From Streptomyces filipinensis (lineage in GTDB: Bacteria > Actinomycetota > Actinomycetes > Streptomycetales > Streptomycetaceae), in assembly GCF_014649495.1 (NCBI RefSeq), contig NZ_BMTD01000014.1, forward strand, positions 180,848 through 244,847: DNA of 64,000 nucleotides, read 5' to 3'. The notes below the pieces were generated by a model that was not told the origin of the DNA, made no database searches, and saw only the letters and a list, made by a program, of their open reading frames with translations. Position 1 is the first letter of the stretch. Each line of letters begins with the position of its first letter. The position numbers and the translations under genes are program-made. This document shows positions 36,209 to 45,957 of the stretch, one piece after another.

Positions 36209-39200
36209 ATGGCGGGACGGGGCCCGCGCACCGGCAGCGGTCGCGGGGCGACGGTGGACGGTACGGGGGAACCGGCGTACGGCTTCCCACGGGACCCTCG
36301 GGACCGCGGGGACGCCGGGGGCGCCGCCGCCCCTGCCGCCGACGCCGGCTGCACCACCGGCACAGCCGGCACCGGCTACACCACCGGTGCCACGGGCTTC
36401 GGCCTCACCGGCGCCGATGACACCGCGGGTAGGGGCGGCATCGGCGCCGATGACACCACGGGGATCGGCGGTATCGGCCCGACGGGCACCACGTACACCG
36501 GCGGTATCGGCCCGACGGGCACCACGTACACCGGCGGCACCGGCCCGACGGGCACCACGTACACCACGGGCACCAGCGGTATCGGCCCGACCGGGACCGC
36601 CTACACCACGGGTACGAGTGGCGTCGGCAGCGCCGCGGGCCTCTGCGCCCCCACGGCCGGTGACAACCCCGCGCGCAGCGACAGCCCCGGCCCCGACCCC
36701 TCCCTGGTCCGGATCCGTGACCTCGCCGGACGTCCCCGGGGCGTCGGCTTCCTCGCCGATCACCAGGGCACCCTGCTCACCGGCCACGAGGCCGTCGACG
36801 GCCTGCCCCGGCTCGTGCTGCACACAGCGGCCGACCGCTCCTGTGTGGTCGGCGCGGACGCCGTCACCCCGCTGCCCGCACTCGGCCTGGCCCTGATCCG
36901 CACCCAGGGCCTGGACGTGGATCCGCTGCCACTGACCGTGCGGGAGCGCATCGACGCCGGAACGTACGTACGGCTCCCGGCGGGCTGCTGGCGCGAGGCG
37001 CGGGTGCTGGCCGCGACCGAGGTGACCTACACCGCCACCGACCGCGTCCACCTCCTCCAGGACGCGCTGGAGCTGGCCATCGGCACCGCCGGCCAGGACG
37101 CGCTGCGGCCGGGCGGCGGGGCGGCCGGGGGACCGGTGCTCGACGCGAGCACCGGCGCGGTCGTCGGCGTCCTCGGCACCGCCCTGCACTCGCCCCAGCG
37201 CGACACGGGCTTCGCGGTGCCGCTACGGCCCGCCGCGGGCCCCCTCGCGGAACTGCTCGCGCGCAACGCGGCCACCGTGCCCGCCTACGGCGCCGACCTC
37301 AACCTGGCCGCCCTCCTGCAGCTGACCGCCACCTCGGTCGGCCAGGACGGCCCGCGGGGCTTCCTCCCCGGCGCGCTGGAACCCGTCGAACGCGCCGACG
37401 TGGTACGGGAGTTGGCCGCCTTCACGGACGGGGACCGGGCGGTGCTCGGGCTCGTCGGCGCTCCCGGCAGCGGCCGTACGACGGAACTCGCCGCCCTCGC
37501 CGCGCGGCGAGGGCGCGGCGAGCGCGCCGCCCCGACGCTGTGGCTGCGCGGAGCCGATCTGGAGGACGCCGACGACTGCGTGGCCGACGCGGCCCGGCGC
37601 GCCCTGGACCGGGCCGCCCGGATCGTCGCCGCCGCCCGCTCGGTCCCTCCCGCCGACCTGGGCGACCTCGGCCCCGAGCAGCTGGCCCGCCTCGCCGCAC
37701 GGGTAGGCCGCCCGCTCCTGCTGCTCCTCGACGGCCCCGAGGAGATGCCCCCCGTCCTCGCCCACCGGCTGCCCGAGTGGACCAGGGGAACGGCCGCCTG
37801 GCTGCGCGCGACCGGGGCCCGGCTGGTGGTGGCCTGCCGGGAGGAGTACTGGCAGCGGGCCGGGGCGGAATTCCCCGCCGACCTGCTGCACACTCCGCCA
37901 CCCCCGACCGCTTCCCCGGCCCCGGCCACCGGGACGGCTTCCGTGCGGATCCCTTCGACAGACCCGCAGCGCCGCGGAGCTCCCACCACCCCGCCTGGTG
38001 CTACGCCCGGCACGACCCCAGCCGACCAGGCCGCTTGGGCGGCTCCCACGGTTCCCGCGGTTCCCGCGGATCTCGTCCCTTCGCCCGGGTCCGGGGTTCC
38101 TGGGATCCCGTCCGCGCTGGCTGGACCGGCGGGTTCGGATGTGTCGACCGGGTCTGAGGGATCCGGGCGCCTGTTCGTGCCGGCTGGTTCGGCGGATTCT
38201 GGGGTTTCGGCCGGGTCCGGGACTTCCGGGGTTTCCGGCGTCCCCGCGGGGCCGGCGGCCGGCGCGGCTCCGGGCCACCAGGTCGGTTCCGCGACAGCCG
38301 GGGAACCCGCCGCCCCGCGTGGTTTCGCGGCCCCCGTTGCGCCCGCCGCCTCCGCCGTGCCCGCCGCCCCCTTCGCCATGCCCGCCCCCACTGCGCCCGC
38401 GGTCCCCTTCGCCACGCCCGCGCCCGCCGCCCCATTCGTCACGCCCACCCCCGCTGTGCCCGCCGCCCCGGGTGCCCTCTTCGCCACGCCCGGAGCGCCC
38501 GCCCGGACCGAACCGCCGGCTCTCCTCCCGCCCTGCGTCCGTCTCCCCGATCTCACGGTGGACGAGGCGCGTCTCGCGCGGGCCCGCTACTGGATCCCGG
38601 ACGGTGTCCTCGTCGGCCGTGAGGCCCGGCATCCGCTGACCCTCCGCCTGCTGTCCGAGGTCCGCGCCGCCGCGCCGGACATGCCGGTCGCCGGGCCCGT
38701 CGACCGGCACGAGGTGTTCGCGGCGTACCTGGACCTGATGTGCCTGCGGATCGCGGTCCGGCTCGCCGCCGGGAGCGGTCTGCGCGGCACGGCCGTACGC
38801 CGGCTCGCCGCACGCGTCGCCGGCCAGGTGCACGAGGCCGCCAGGCGCAGCCTCGGACCCGGGCAGGGCGAGCTGGACCGGGAGTCCTTCGAAGAGGTGT
38901 TCCCCTGGGGGATCGCCCCGGCCCGGCTCGGCGGCGGCACCGGCTGGGCGTCCGCCGTGCTCACCGAGGGCCTGCTCGTCCCGGCCGGCGGCGGCTACCG
39001 CTTCGCGCACGAGGAGCTGGCCGACTGGATCCAGGGCATGCACCTCGACCTCGACGAGGCCCTGCACGCCCTGGTGCACCGCACCCGAACACCGGGCGAA
39101 CCCCGGCCCGTGCCCGTGCCGCACCACCGTGTCGGCCCCGTCGTGCAGGCCCTGCTGCTCCTCGCCCGGCAGCACGGGGACCATCAACTCGCCGGCAAAC

Positions 39201-40681
39201 TGCGGGACTTGATGGAAGCCCTTGACCGGGACCCCGGCTCCTGGTGGGCCGCCCGGCTGCTCGCCCGCACCCTGCTCCAGGTCCCGGACGCGACGCCGTA
39301 CACCGAGGAGCTGCGGCTGCTCGCCGACCGCATCGTCGGCTGGCGCCGCGCCCAGCGGCCCGTACCGGCCGAGTTCGGCCCCGCCTTCTGGACCGAGCTG
39401 CCGGTCCCCGACACCGAGCGGCTCGACCTGCTGCGCCGGCTCGTGCTGGCCGACCAGGCACCCCCGGAGGCCGGCGAGCGCTACCTGGACGCCGTCGCCC
39501 GGCTGCTCGCCGCCGCGCCCGCCGTCGTACAGCCGGGCCTGACGCGCTGGTTCGACGACGAACGGTCACTGCCCGCGACCCCGCACGCCACCGTCGCGAC
39601 CGCGGCACAGGCCCTGCTGCACACCCACCGGCACGGCGCGCTGGACGACCTCACCGAGATCCTGGTGGCGAGCGCCCACCGGCGCGCCGACGAACTGCTC
39701 GCCACCCTCGCCGAGGACGAGCCGTCAGCCGTCTGCCGGGCCGTCGACCGCTGGGCGCACGACGAGCGCCCCGCCCGGCGGGTCGCGGCCGTGGCCTTCG
39801 GGCTGCGCGCCGCCCCGCACGTCCGCTCGGCGGCCGACCGCGAACTGCTGCGCTACGCCGCCCTCGCCCTGCTCGCCCGCCCCGCCGACTGCACCCTGCA
39901 CGGCGGCGCCCTCGCCCTGCTGGTCCGCGACCCGCACAGCCGTGACCGGCACCTCGCCGAGGCCCTGCGGCACTTCACCGACGGCGACCCGCAGTTCCCG
40001 CCGAGTGCCCTGGCCCCCGCCCTGAACACCCACCGCGAACAGGTCCTGGAGGCCTTCCGCGCCCGGCTGCGCGGCCCGCACCCGGACGAGGCGCTGGGCA
40101 CCCTCACCGACGTCACCACCCCAGCCCTCGCCCGCCTCGTCCCGGGCCTGCTCCGGGAGGCGGTACGGCTGCACCCGGAGACCGCCGGGCGCATCGCCGC
40201 CCACGTCGACCGCCGCCTGGCCCAGGGCCCCACCAACCGCCCGGTCCTGCTGCCCCTGGTCACCGGCCTGCTCGACGAGGCCCCCGAACAGCTCCGCGCG
40301 GCCCTCGCCACCGTCCTGGCCGCCCCCGCCACCCCTGCCTCCCGCCCCCTGCGCCGCGAGCTGCTTGAGTTCCTGCTCGCCCGGGAACAGCACCCGTACG
40401 TGCTGGACGCCGTCCTGCGCACGGCGGCGGAGCACGGCGACGGCCGGGCGGAGGAGGAGGCCCGCGGGCTCGTCCACCGCACCGGCCTGCTCCTCGTCCG
40501 CACCCCCGAGGGCGCCACCCACTTCGACCGCGCCCTGGTCGACCTGGGCCGGCACGTGCCCGGCTTCGCCGCCCGGATGGCCCGCTGGCTGGCCGCCACC
40601 CCCGGGGACTGGGCCGCCGTCGTGGGCCCGAGCACCCGCCGCATGCTGGAGAACCTGGCGGGCATACGCGTACCGGCGTGA
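36209..40681 (+). CDS. Large protein: degenerate trypsin-like domain plus STAND-type NTPase
   Basis: A 1490-residue soluble protein. After 33-nt coding repeats (GIGPTGTTYT-type, 36470-36615) comes a trypsin-fold domain at about residues 160-350. Its histidine is kept (H193 in TGHEAV), but the Asp position is Gly226 (LGLALIR) and the Ser position is Ala306 (GGAAGGPV), so it is unlikely to cut peptides. A P-loop ATPase follows, with Walker A GAPGSGRTT near 416-424 and Walker B LLLLLDGPEE near 505. A Pro/Ala linker (about 570-770) and a long helical-repeat C-terminus complete it. Trypsin-STAND fusions are known in actinobacterial conflict or signalling systems. GGAGG (36197-36201) sets the start. 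It sits between truB and ribF, with a normal ribosome site and codon use. Confidence 0.82.
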   Translation: MAGRGPRTGSGRGATVDGTGEPAYGFPRDPRDRGDAGGAAAPAADAGCTTGTAGTGYTTGATGFGLTGADDTAGRGGIGADDTTGIGGIGPTGTTYTGGIGPTGTTYTGGTGPTGTTYTTGTSGIGPTGTAYTTGTSGVGSAAGLCAPTAGDNPARSDSPGPDPSLVRIRDLAGRPRGVGFLADHQGTLLTGHEAVDGLPRLVLHTAADRSCVVGADAVTPLPALGLALIRTQGLDVDPLPLTVRERIDAGTYVRLPAGCWREARVLAATEVTYTATDRVHLLQDALELAIGTAGQDALRPGGGAAGGPVLDASTGAVVGVLGTALHSPQRDTGFAVPLRPAAGPLAELLARNAATVPAYGADLNLAALLQLTATSVGQDGPRGFLPGALEPVERADVVRELAAFTDGDRAVLGLVGAPGSGRTTELAALAARRGRGERAAPTLWLRGADLEDADDCVADAARRALDRAARIVAAARSVPPADLGDLGPEQLARLAARVGRPLLLLLDGPEEMPPVLAHRLPEWTRGTAAWLRATGARLVVACREEYWQRAGAEFPADLLHTPPPPTASPAPATGTASVRIPSTDPQRRGAPTTPPGATPGTTPADQAAWAAPTVPAVPADLVPSPGSGVPGIPSALAGPAGSDVSTGSEGSGRLFVPAGSADSGVSAGSGTSGVSGVPAGPAAGAAPGHQVGSATAGEPAAPRGFAAPVAPAASAVPAAPFAMPAPTAPAVPFATPAPAAPFVTPTPAVPAAPGALFATPGAPARTEPPALLPPCVRLPDLTVDEARLARARYWIPDGVLVGREARHPLTLRLLSEVRAAAPDMPVAGPVDRHEVFAAYLDLMCLRIAVRLAAGSGLRGTAVRRLAARVAGQVHEAARRSLGPGQGELDRESFEEVFPWGIAPARLGGGTGWASAVLTEGLLVPAGGGYRFAHEELADWIQGMHLDLDEALHALVHRTRTPGEPRPVPVPHHRVGPVVQALLLLARQHGDHQLAGKLRDLMEALDRDPGSWWAARLLARTLLQVPDATPYTEELRLLADRIVGWRRAQRPVPAEFGPAFWTELPVPDTERLDLLRRLVLADQAPPEAGERYLDAVARLLAAAPAVVQPGLTRWFDDERSLPATPHATVATAAQALLHTHRHGALDDLTEILVASAHRRADELLATLAEDEPSAVCRAVDRWAHDERPARRVAAVAFGLRAAPHVRSAADRELLRYAALALLARPADCTLHGGALALLVRDPHSRDRHLAEALRHFTDGDPQFPPSALAPALNTHREQVLEAFRARLRGPHPDEALGTLTDVTTPALARLVPGLLREAVRLHPETAGRIAAHVDRRLAQGPTNRPVLLPLVTGLLDEAPEQLRAALATVLAAPATPASRPLRRELLEFLLAREQHPYVLDAVLRTAAEHGDGRAEEEARGLVHRTGLLLVRTPEGATHFDRALVDLGRHVPGFAARMARWLAATPGDWAAVVGPSTRRMLENLAGIRVPA

Positions 40682-40820
40682 GCGGCCCCGGCGGGCAACG
40701 GCGAACGTGCGCCCGGTCACAGCCCCGACACCGATGCGGGCCCGGGGCACCCGGCATGGCACCCTTAGACCTGCACAGAGGTCAAGGTAGACACGGACAC
40801 GGGTTCGAGGAGCGGTCACA

Positions 40821-41768
40821 GTGCAGCGCTGGCGTGGCTTGGAGGACATCCCCCAGGACTGGGGGCGCAGCGTCGTCACCATCGGTTCCTACGACGGCGT
40901 CCACCGCGGCCACCAGCTGATCATCCAGCACGCCGTCGACCGCGCCCGCGAGCTGGGCGTCCCGGCCGTCGTCGTCACCTTCGACCCGCACCCCAGCGAG
41001 GTCGTCCGCCCCGGCAGCCACCCGCCGCTGCTCGCCCCGCACCACCGCCGTGCCGAGCTGATGGCGGACCTCGGCGTGGACGCGGTCCTCATCCTGCCCT
41101 TCACCACCGAGTTCTCGAAGCTCTCGCCCGCCGAGTTCGTCGTGAAGGTCCTGGTGGACAAGCTGCACGCGAAGGCGGTCGTGGAGGGCCCGAACTTCCG
41201 CTTCGGCCACAAGGCCGCCGGCGACGTCGAGTTCCTCGCCGAGCAGGGCAAGGTCTACGACTTCGAGGTCGAGGTCGTCGACCTGTACGTCACCGGCGCG
41301 GCGGGCGGGGGCGAGCCGTTCTCCTCGACGATGACGCGCCGCCTGGTCGCCGAGGGCGATGTCGAGGGCGCCCGCGAGATCCTGGGACGCCCGCACCGCG
41401 TGGAGGGCGTGGTCGTGCGCGGCGCCCAGCGCGGCCGCGAACTGGGCTTCCCGACGGCCAACGTGGAGACGCTCCCGCACACCGCGATCCCCGCCGACGG
41501 CGTCTACGCCGGCTATCTCCACGTCCAGGGCGAGGCCATGCCGGCCGCGATCTCCGTGGGCACCAACCCGCAGTTCGACGGTACCGAGCGCACGGTGGAG
41601 GCGTACGCCATCGACCGTGTCGGCCTCGACCTGTACGGCCTGCACGTCGCCGTCGACTTCCTCTCCTATGTGCGCGTCCAGGCGAAGTTCGAGTCGCTGG
41701 AGGCTCTGCTGGAGCAGATGGCCGCGGACGTGAAGAGGTGCCGGGAGATCATCGCCGCCGAGGCGTAG
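40821..41768 (+). CDS. ribF: Bifunctional riboflavin kinase / FAD synthetase
   Basis: A 315-residue enzyme that phosphorylates riboflavin to FMN and adenylates FMN to FAD. The N-terminal nucleotidyltransferase domain shows VVTIGSYDGVHRGHQLII and VTFDPHPSEVV. The riboflavin kinase domain has RGRELGFPTANVE and GVYAGYLHV. GTG 40821 has an AGGAG-type site. In many bacteria ribF follows truB directly; here the STAND gene is inserted between them. A 17-bp bidirectional terminator follows. Confidence 0.96.
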   Translation: MQRWRGLEDIPQDWGRSVVTIGSYDGVHRGHQLIIQHAVDRARELGVPAVVVTFDPHPSEVVRPGSHPPLLAPHHRRAELMADLGVDAVLILPFTTEFSKLSPAEFVVKVLVDKLHAKAVVEGPNFRFGHKAAGDVEFLAEQGKVYDFEVEVVDLYVTGAAGGGEPFSSTMTRRLVAEGDVEGAREILGRPHRVEGVVVRGAQRGRELGFPTANVETLPHTAIPADGVYAGYLHVQGEAMPAAISVGTNPQFDGTERTVEAYAIDRVGLDLYGLHVAVDFLSYVRVQAKFESLEALLEQMAADVKRCREIIAAEA

Positions 41769-41799
41769 AGCAGGCTTTCCCAGGGCTTTTCGCGCGACG

Positions 41800-41838
41800 A
41801 AAGGGCGGCCGGTGCGAAGAACGCACCGGCCGCCCTTT
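41800..41838. terminator. Bidirectional terminator between ribF and the EspI-like gene
   Basis: A perfect 17-bp stem with flanking A and T runs, AAAGGGCGGCCGGTGCG (41800-41816) against 41822-41838 with loop AAGAA. It would work on both strands, stopping ribF and the minus-strand EspI-like gene. Confidence 0.95.
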
Positions 41839-41849
41839 GTCCTGCCGTG

Positions 41850-44800
41850 CTACTGCTGGGGCGGCTGCTGCCCCTGCGGAGGCTGCGGGTAGCCCTGCTG
41901 CGGCGGGTACGGCTGCCCCGGGGCCTGCGGGTAGGGCTGCTGCGCCTGCGGCGGCTGTGCCTGCTGCGGGTAGGGCTGCTGCGGCCCGGTGTACGGCTCC
42001 TGACCGGGAGCCTGCGGGTACGGCTGTCCCGGCATCGGCTGTCCCGGCATCGGCTGTCCCGGCATCGGCTGTCCCGGCATCGGCTGTCCCGGCATCGGCT
42101 GTCCCGGCATCGGCTGTCCCGGCATGGGCGGCGCGGCCACCGGCGGCGGGTTGCCGTCGCTGGTCCACAGCCCCTGCGACTGCTGGTGCCGTACGAAGTC
42201 CTCGGCGACCAGCGCGGCGAGGTTGAAGTACGCCTCGCGGGTCCGCGGCCGCATCATGTCGAGGTCGACCTCGGCACCGGCGGCCAGGTGCTCGTCGAAG
42301 GGCACGACCACGACCCCGCGGGTGCGCGTCTCGAAGTGCGTCACGATGTCCTCGACCTTGATCATCTTGCCGGTCTCACGGACACCGGAGATCACCGTGA
42401 GGGACCGGGAGACCAGGTCGGCGTACCCGTGCGCGGACAGCCAGTCCAGCGTCGTGCTGGCGCTGCTCGCACCGTCGACGGACGGCGTGGAGATGATGAT
42501 GAGCTGGTCGGCGAGGTCGAGCACCCCGCGCATGGCGCTGTACAGCAGGCCCGTGCCGGAGTCGGTCAGGATGACCGGGTACTGACGGCCGAGCACGTCG
42601 ATCGCGCGCCGGTAGTCCTCGTCGTTGAACGTCGTCGAGACGGCCGGGTCCACGTCGTTGGCGATGATCTCCAGACCGGAGGCCGCCTGCGAGGTGAACC
42701 GCCGGATGTCCATGTACGAGTTCAGGTAGGGGATCGCCTGGACGAGGTCACGGATGGTCGCCCCCGTCTCCCGGCGCACCCGCCGGCCGAGCGTGCCGGC
42801 GTCCGGGTTCGCGTCGATCGCCAGGATCTTGTCCTGCCGCTCGGTGGCGAGGGTGGAGCCGAGCGCGGTGGTCGTGGTCGTCTTTCCCACGCCGCCCTTG
42901 AGGCTGATGACCGCTATCCGGTAGCAGGAGAGCACCGGTGTGCGGATCAGCTCCAGCTTGCGCTGCCGCTCGGCCTCCTCCTTCTTGCCACCGATCTTGA
43001 ACCGGCCGCCCGCCGCCGGGCGCCCGCTCTTCGGCTTCTGCTTCCTGTTGTTGAGCAGTCGGTCCGAGGACAGTTCCACGGCGGCGGTGTAACCGAGCGG
43101 TGCCGCACCGGGGTTGGTCGGCTGCCGGTGGTCGTGCTGGAGGGGCTGCGGCCAGCCGGTACCGGACCGCGGATCGACCGGCGCCTGCGGGAATCCGTAA
43201 CCGCCGGGCTGCGCCTGCGCGTTCGGGTCCGGCTGGGGGAACCCGTAGCCGCCGGCCTGGGGCTGGGGCTGGGGCTGGGCGTTGGGGGTGCCTGGTTGCG
43301 GGAAGCCGTAGCCGGCTTGCGGGGTGGGGGTGTTGGGGTTCGCCTGGGGTGCCGGTGGCTCACCGCCGGGCTGGACCTGCGCGTTGGGGTTCGGCTGGGG
43401 GGCCTGGGGGAACCCGTAGCCGCCGGGCTGCGGCTGGGGCTGGGCGTTGGGGGTGCCCGGCTGGGGGAAGCCGTAGCCGGCCGACGCGGGGGGCCCGGCG
43501 GGGTTCGGCTGCGGGGCCGGTCCCGCGGTCGGCTGACCCGGCTGCGGCGGTGCCGTGGGTGCGCCTGGCTGACCCGGCTGGGCGGCCTGGTCCCAGGCGG
43601 CGGGTGCGGGCTGCGGGGCCTGCGGCTGGAACGGCGGCTGCTGTCCGGGCACACCACCCGGTCCCTGCGCGACCGCCGGCTGCGGCTGTCCCGGCATCGG
43701 ACCGGGCTGCTGCACCGGCCACTGGGCCGCCGGAGTGGGCGCCGCGGGCTGGTAGGAGGGCGGCAGCGGCGGCACACCGGCCTGCGGCGCGGGCGGAGGC
43801 GTCCAGGCGGGCTGGGCGTCCTGCGGAGCGGGCGGCACGACGGCCTGGGGCGCGCCGGGCTGCGGGGCGCTGTGGACCTGGCTGCCCTGGGGCTGGGCAC
43901 CGCTCTCCGGCGTGCCCGGCTGCGGCGCGGTGTGGGGCTGGGCGCCGTGCGCGGGCGCGCCCGGCTGCGGAGCGGCGTCCTGGGCGGTGGCGTCCGCCGT
44001 CACGACGTCCTGGACCGCGGCGTCCTGGCCCGAGGCCTCCGGGGCTGCGGCGTTCGGCGTCAGGGTGTCCGGGGCTGCGGCGTCCGCGGCCACGGCGTCC
44101 CGGGCTGCGGCGTCCGCAGCCACGGCGTCCTGGGCCGAGGCGTCCGCTGTCACGGCGTCCCGCGCTGCGGCGTCCGCCGTCAGGGTGTCCTGGGCCGCGG
44201 CCTCCGGCCTTACGGCGTCTTGGGTCGAGGCGTCCGTTGTCGCGGCGTCCCGGGCTGCGGCATCCGCCGCCACGGCGTCCTGGGCCGAGGCGTCCGCCGG
44301 CACAGCGTCCTGGACCGCGGCATCCGCCGCCACGGCGTCTTGGGCCGAGGCGTCCGCGGCCACGGCGTCCTGGACCGCGGCGTCCTCGGCCATGGCGTCG
44401 GACCGGGCGGCGGTGGCCTCGGCGCCATCGGCTTCAAGGCCGTCGGACGGGGCGTCGACGGCGGAACCCGCCCGGGCGCCGTCCGCGGCCCCGGCGCTGC
44501 CCTCGGGCTCGCCGTCCCCGTGCTCCTCATTCCCCTCGGCGTCCCCGGGGGCCTCGCAGGCCGCGGCAGCCGGCCCGGGGGTGTCCTCCTTGACGACTCC
44601 GTCGCCGGACTCCTCGGCCGCCGGCTCCTCGGCGCCCCGCGGTGCGGCCGCAGCCTCCTCGGCGACGGCCGACGTGGCCTCCCCGCCGGCCTCGGCCGTA
44701 CCCGAACCCTCGGCGGCGCCCTCGTCACCGGACCCGGCCTGCTGCGCGGCGGCCGCCGCGCGCTCGGCGATCTCGGCCATCTCGCGCTTCAGTGCCACGG

Positions 44801-45458
44801 CGGAGAAGCGCATGGTGGCCCCACTCTCCAGGTCCCCGTTGCTCGGCTGCGGCTCGACCGCCCCGGCCTCCGGCTGGGCCGGCGGAGCCGACTGGACAGG
44901 CTGCGGCTGCTGCAGCTCGAAGCCGTCCGGCAACTGCGGCACGGGGGCGGGATGACCCACGGGCGGGGCGTAGGGCGTGGCGTGCGGCGGCGGAGGCGGC
45001 GCGTACGGGGTCCCCTGTGGAGGCGGGTAAGCAGCGCCTTGCGCAGGCGGATAGGGGGCGCCCTGCGCAGGCGGATAGGGGGCGCCCTGCGGAGGCGGAT
45101 AGGGGGCGCCCTGCGCGGGCGGGTACGGCGTTCCCTGCGGCGGGGGGCCGGAGGGATGTGCGGTGGGCGGTGGCGGGGTCGGCCCGGGGGCCGGTGTGTT
45201 CGAGGGGAACGACGGCACCGCGGAGGCGGCGGGCGCGCCCGCGTCGGCGGAGCTGTCGGCCCCGCCGAAACCGCCCGCACCGGCCGGACCTTCGCCCGTA
45301 CCGGCGGCTCCGGGCGCGCCGGACGCGTTCTGCGTGTACCAGGCGGGGGGAGCGTAGTCGATGGTGAACTCACCGGTGGTCTCGACGGCCTCCGCGTCGG
45401 GCTGGTCATCGCCGGGCGTGGCCCAGCCCCCGCGCATCCCGTCCCGATCGCTGCTCAC
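41850..45458 (-). CDS. EspI-like MinD/ParA-family ATPase with long Pro/Ala/Gln repeat region
   Basis: A 1202-residue protein. The C-terminal third is a MinD/ParA-type deviant Walker ATPase with KGGVGKTTTTTALGSTLATE (K854 first) and DILTDSGTG-like ILTDSGTGLLYSAMRG. The N-terminal two-thirds are low-complexity: octapeptide APYPPPQG repeats, fourteen decapeptides of the AQDAVAAD type (about 43965-44392), and Pro/Gln-rich PNAQPQPQP repeats. The C-terminus has seven perfect MPGQP units (42021-42125). This layout is that of EspI, the Pro-rich ATPase of mycobacterial ESX-1, and of the MinD-like gene at the edge of streptomycete type VII loci. GTG 45458 follows AGGAGG. It is divergent from the mycosin gene. 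No secretion core is present. Confidence 0.8.
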   Translation of the reverse strand: MSSDRDGMRGGWATPGDDQPDAEAVETTGEFTIDYAPPAWYTQNASGAPGAAGTGEGPAGAGGFGGADSSADAGAPAASAVPSFPSNTPAPGPTPPPPTAHPSGPPPQGTPYPPAQGAPYPPPQGAPYPPAQGAPYPPAQGAAYPPPQGTPYAPPPPPHATPYAPPVGHPAPVPQLPDGFELQQPQPVQSAPPAQPEAGAVEPQPSNGDLESGATMRFSAVALKREMAEIAERAAAAAQQAGSGDEGAAEGSGTAEAGGEATSAVAEEAAAAPRGAEEPAAEESGDGVVKEDTPGPAAAACEAPGDAEGNEEHGDGEPEGSAGAADGARAGSAVDAPSDGLEADGAEATAARSDAMAEDAAVQDAVAADASAQDAVAADAAVQDAVPADASAQDAVAADAAARDAATTDASTQDAVRPEAAAQDTLTADAAARDAVTADASAQDAVAADAAARDAVAADAAAPDTLTPNAAAPEASGQDAAVQDVVTADATAQDAAPQPGAPAHGAQPHTAPQPGTPESGAQPQGSQVHSAPQPGAPQAVVPPAPQDAQPAWTPPPAPQAGVPPLPPSYQPAAPTPAAQWPVQQPGPMPGQPQPAVAQGPGGVPGQQPPFQPQAPQPAPAAWDQAAQPGQPGAPTAPPQPGQPTAGPAPQPNPAGPPASAGYGFPQPGTPNAQPQPQPGGYGFPQAPQPNPNAQVQPGGEPPAPQANPNTPTPQAGYGFPQPGTPNAQPQPQPQAGGYGFPQPDPNAQAQPGGYGFPQAPVDPRSGTGWPQPLQHDHRQPTNPGAAPLGYTAAVELSSDRLLNNRKQKPKSGRPAAGGRFKIGGKKEEAERQRKLELIRTPVLSCYRIAVISLKGGVGKTTTTTALGSTLATERQDKILAIDANPDAGTLGRRVRRETGATIRDLVQAIPYLNSYMDIRRFTSQAASGLEIIANDVDPAVSTTFNDEDYRRAIDVLGRQYPVILTDSGTGLLYSAMRGVLDLADQLIIISTPSVDGASSASTTLDWLSAHGYADLVSRSLTVISGVRETGKMIKVEDIVTHFETRTRGVVVVPFDEHLAAGAEVDLDMMRPRTREAYFNLAALVAEDFVRHQQSQGLWTSDGNPPPVAAPPMPGQPMPGQPMPGQPMPGQPMPGQPMPGQPMPGQPYPQAPGQEPYTGPQQPYPQQAQPPQAQQPYPQAPGQPYPPQQGYPQPPQGQQPPQQ
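42021..42125 (-). repeat. Seven perfect 15-nt coding repeats (MPGQP)
   Basis: The plus strand shows CGGCTGTCCCGGCAT seven times without a single change. On the coding strand it encodes seven MPGQP units. Perfect identity suggests recent expansion or slippage and possible copy-number variation. Confidence 0.9.
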
Positions 45459-45957
45459 AGTTCCTCCTGATGTGGTCGAGCACCCTCATGCCGTGCCGGG
45501 GCGACCATGTCGTGTCGTTCCGAGTCGTCCGTAGTCGTTGGGGCAGTCCGATCCGGCGATCGTGCCCCTGGGACACCGACGCCCGGTCCACGGGTCGTGT
45601 CATCGCGCCCGCTCCCAGCCTAATCACCGTGAGCCGTACCTCGGCAGGCCCGCCCGCCCCTGGGGGCGCGGGCAGCGCGAACAAAAGGGACACTGCGGGC
45701 AGTTCATCCCATCCGTCGCGGTGTGCTCGGCAATCCCATCCCGGCATCGGCCGGTTGGGTCGTCATCGCCGGTGGAACGCCGGGGACGGCCGCTGCGCCT
45801 GGAGCGGCGTCCGCCTCGCGGACAGCGCGCGATAGGGTCGTCGGCGCCGAACAGCCGGTCACCCCGGCCCAACTGAACACGAGCGAGGACGTACACAGGC
45901 ATGGAGCCAGCGACCGGCCGACGCGGCAGAGGTGTTGCCCTCCTGAGGGGGCGCGGT
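45459..45957. other. Divergent regulatory region (EspI-like / mycosin)
   Basis: No gene is supported. It should carry both promoters. TAGGGT at 45833-45838 is a fair -10 for the mycosin. A GC hairpin lies near 45648-45675. The open frames on both strands here are composition artefacts. Confidence 0.4.

Noticed and set aside
34598..40821. The STAND gene as a recently acquired defence island
   Set aside because: Base composition and codon use match the neighbours, and no integrase, repeats or other defence genes flank it; I treat it as resident.
42021..42125. Regularly spaced repeats that could be taken for a CRISPR array
   Set aside because: The repeats are directly adjacent 15-mers without spacers, lie inside a coding frame and have no cas genes nearby.
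41847..45470. 1207-codon plus-strand frame opposite the EspI-like gene
   Set aside because: It is a composition shadow; the MinD motif and AGGAGG ribosome site are on the minus strand.
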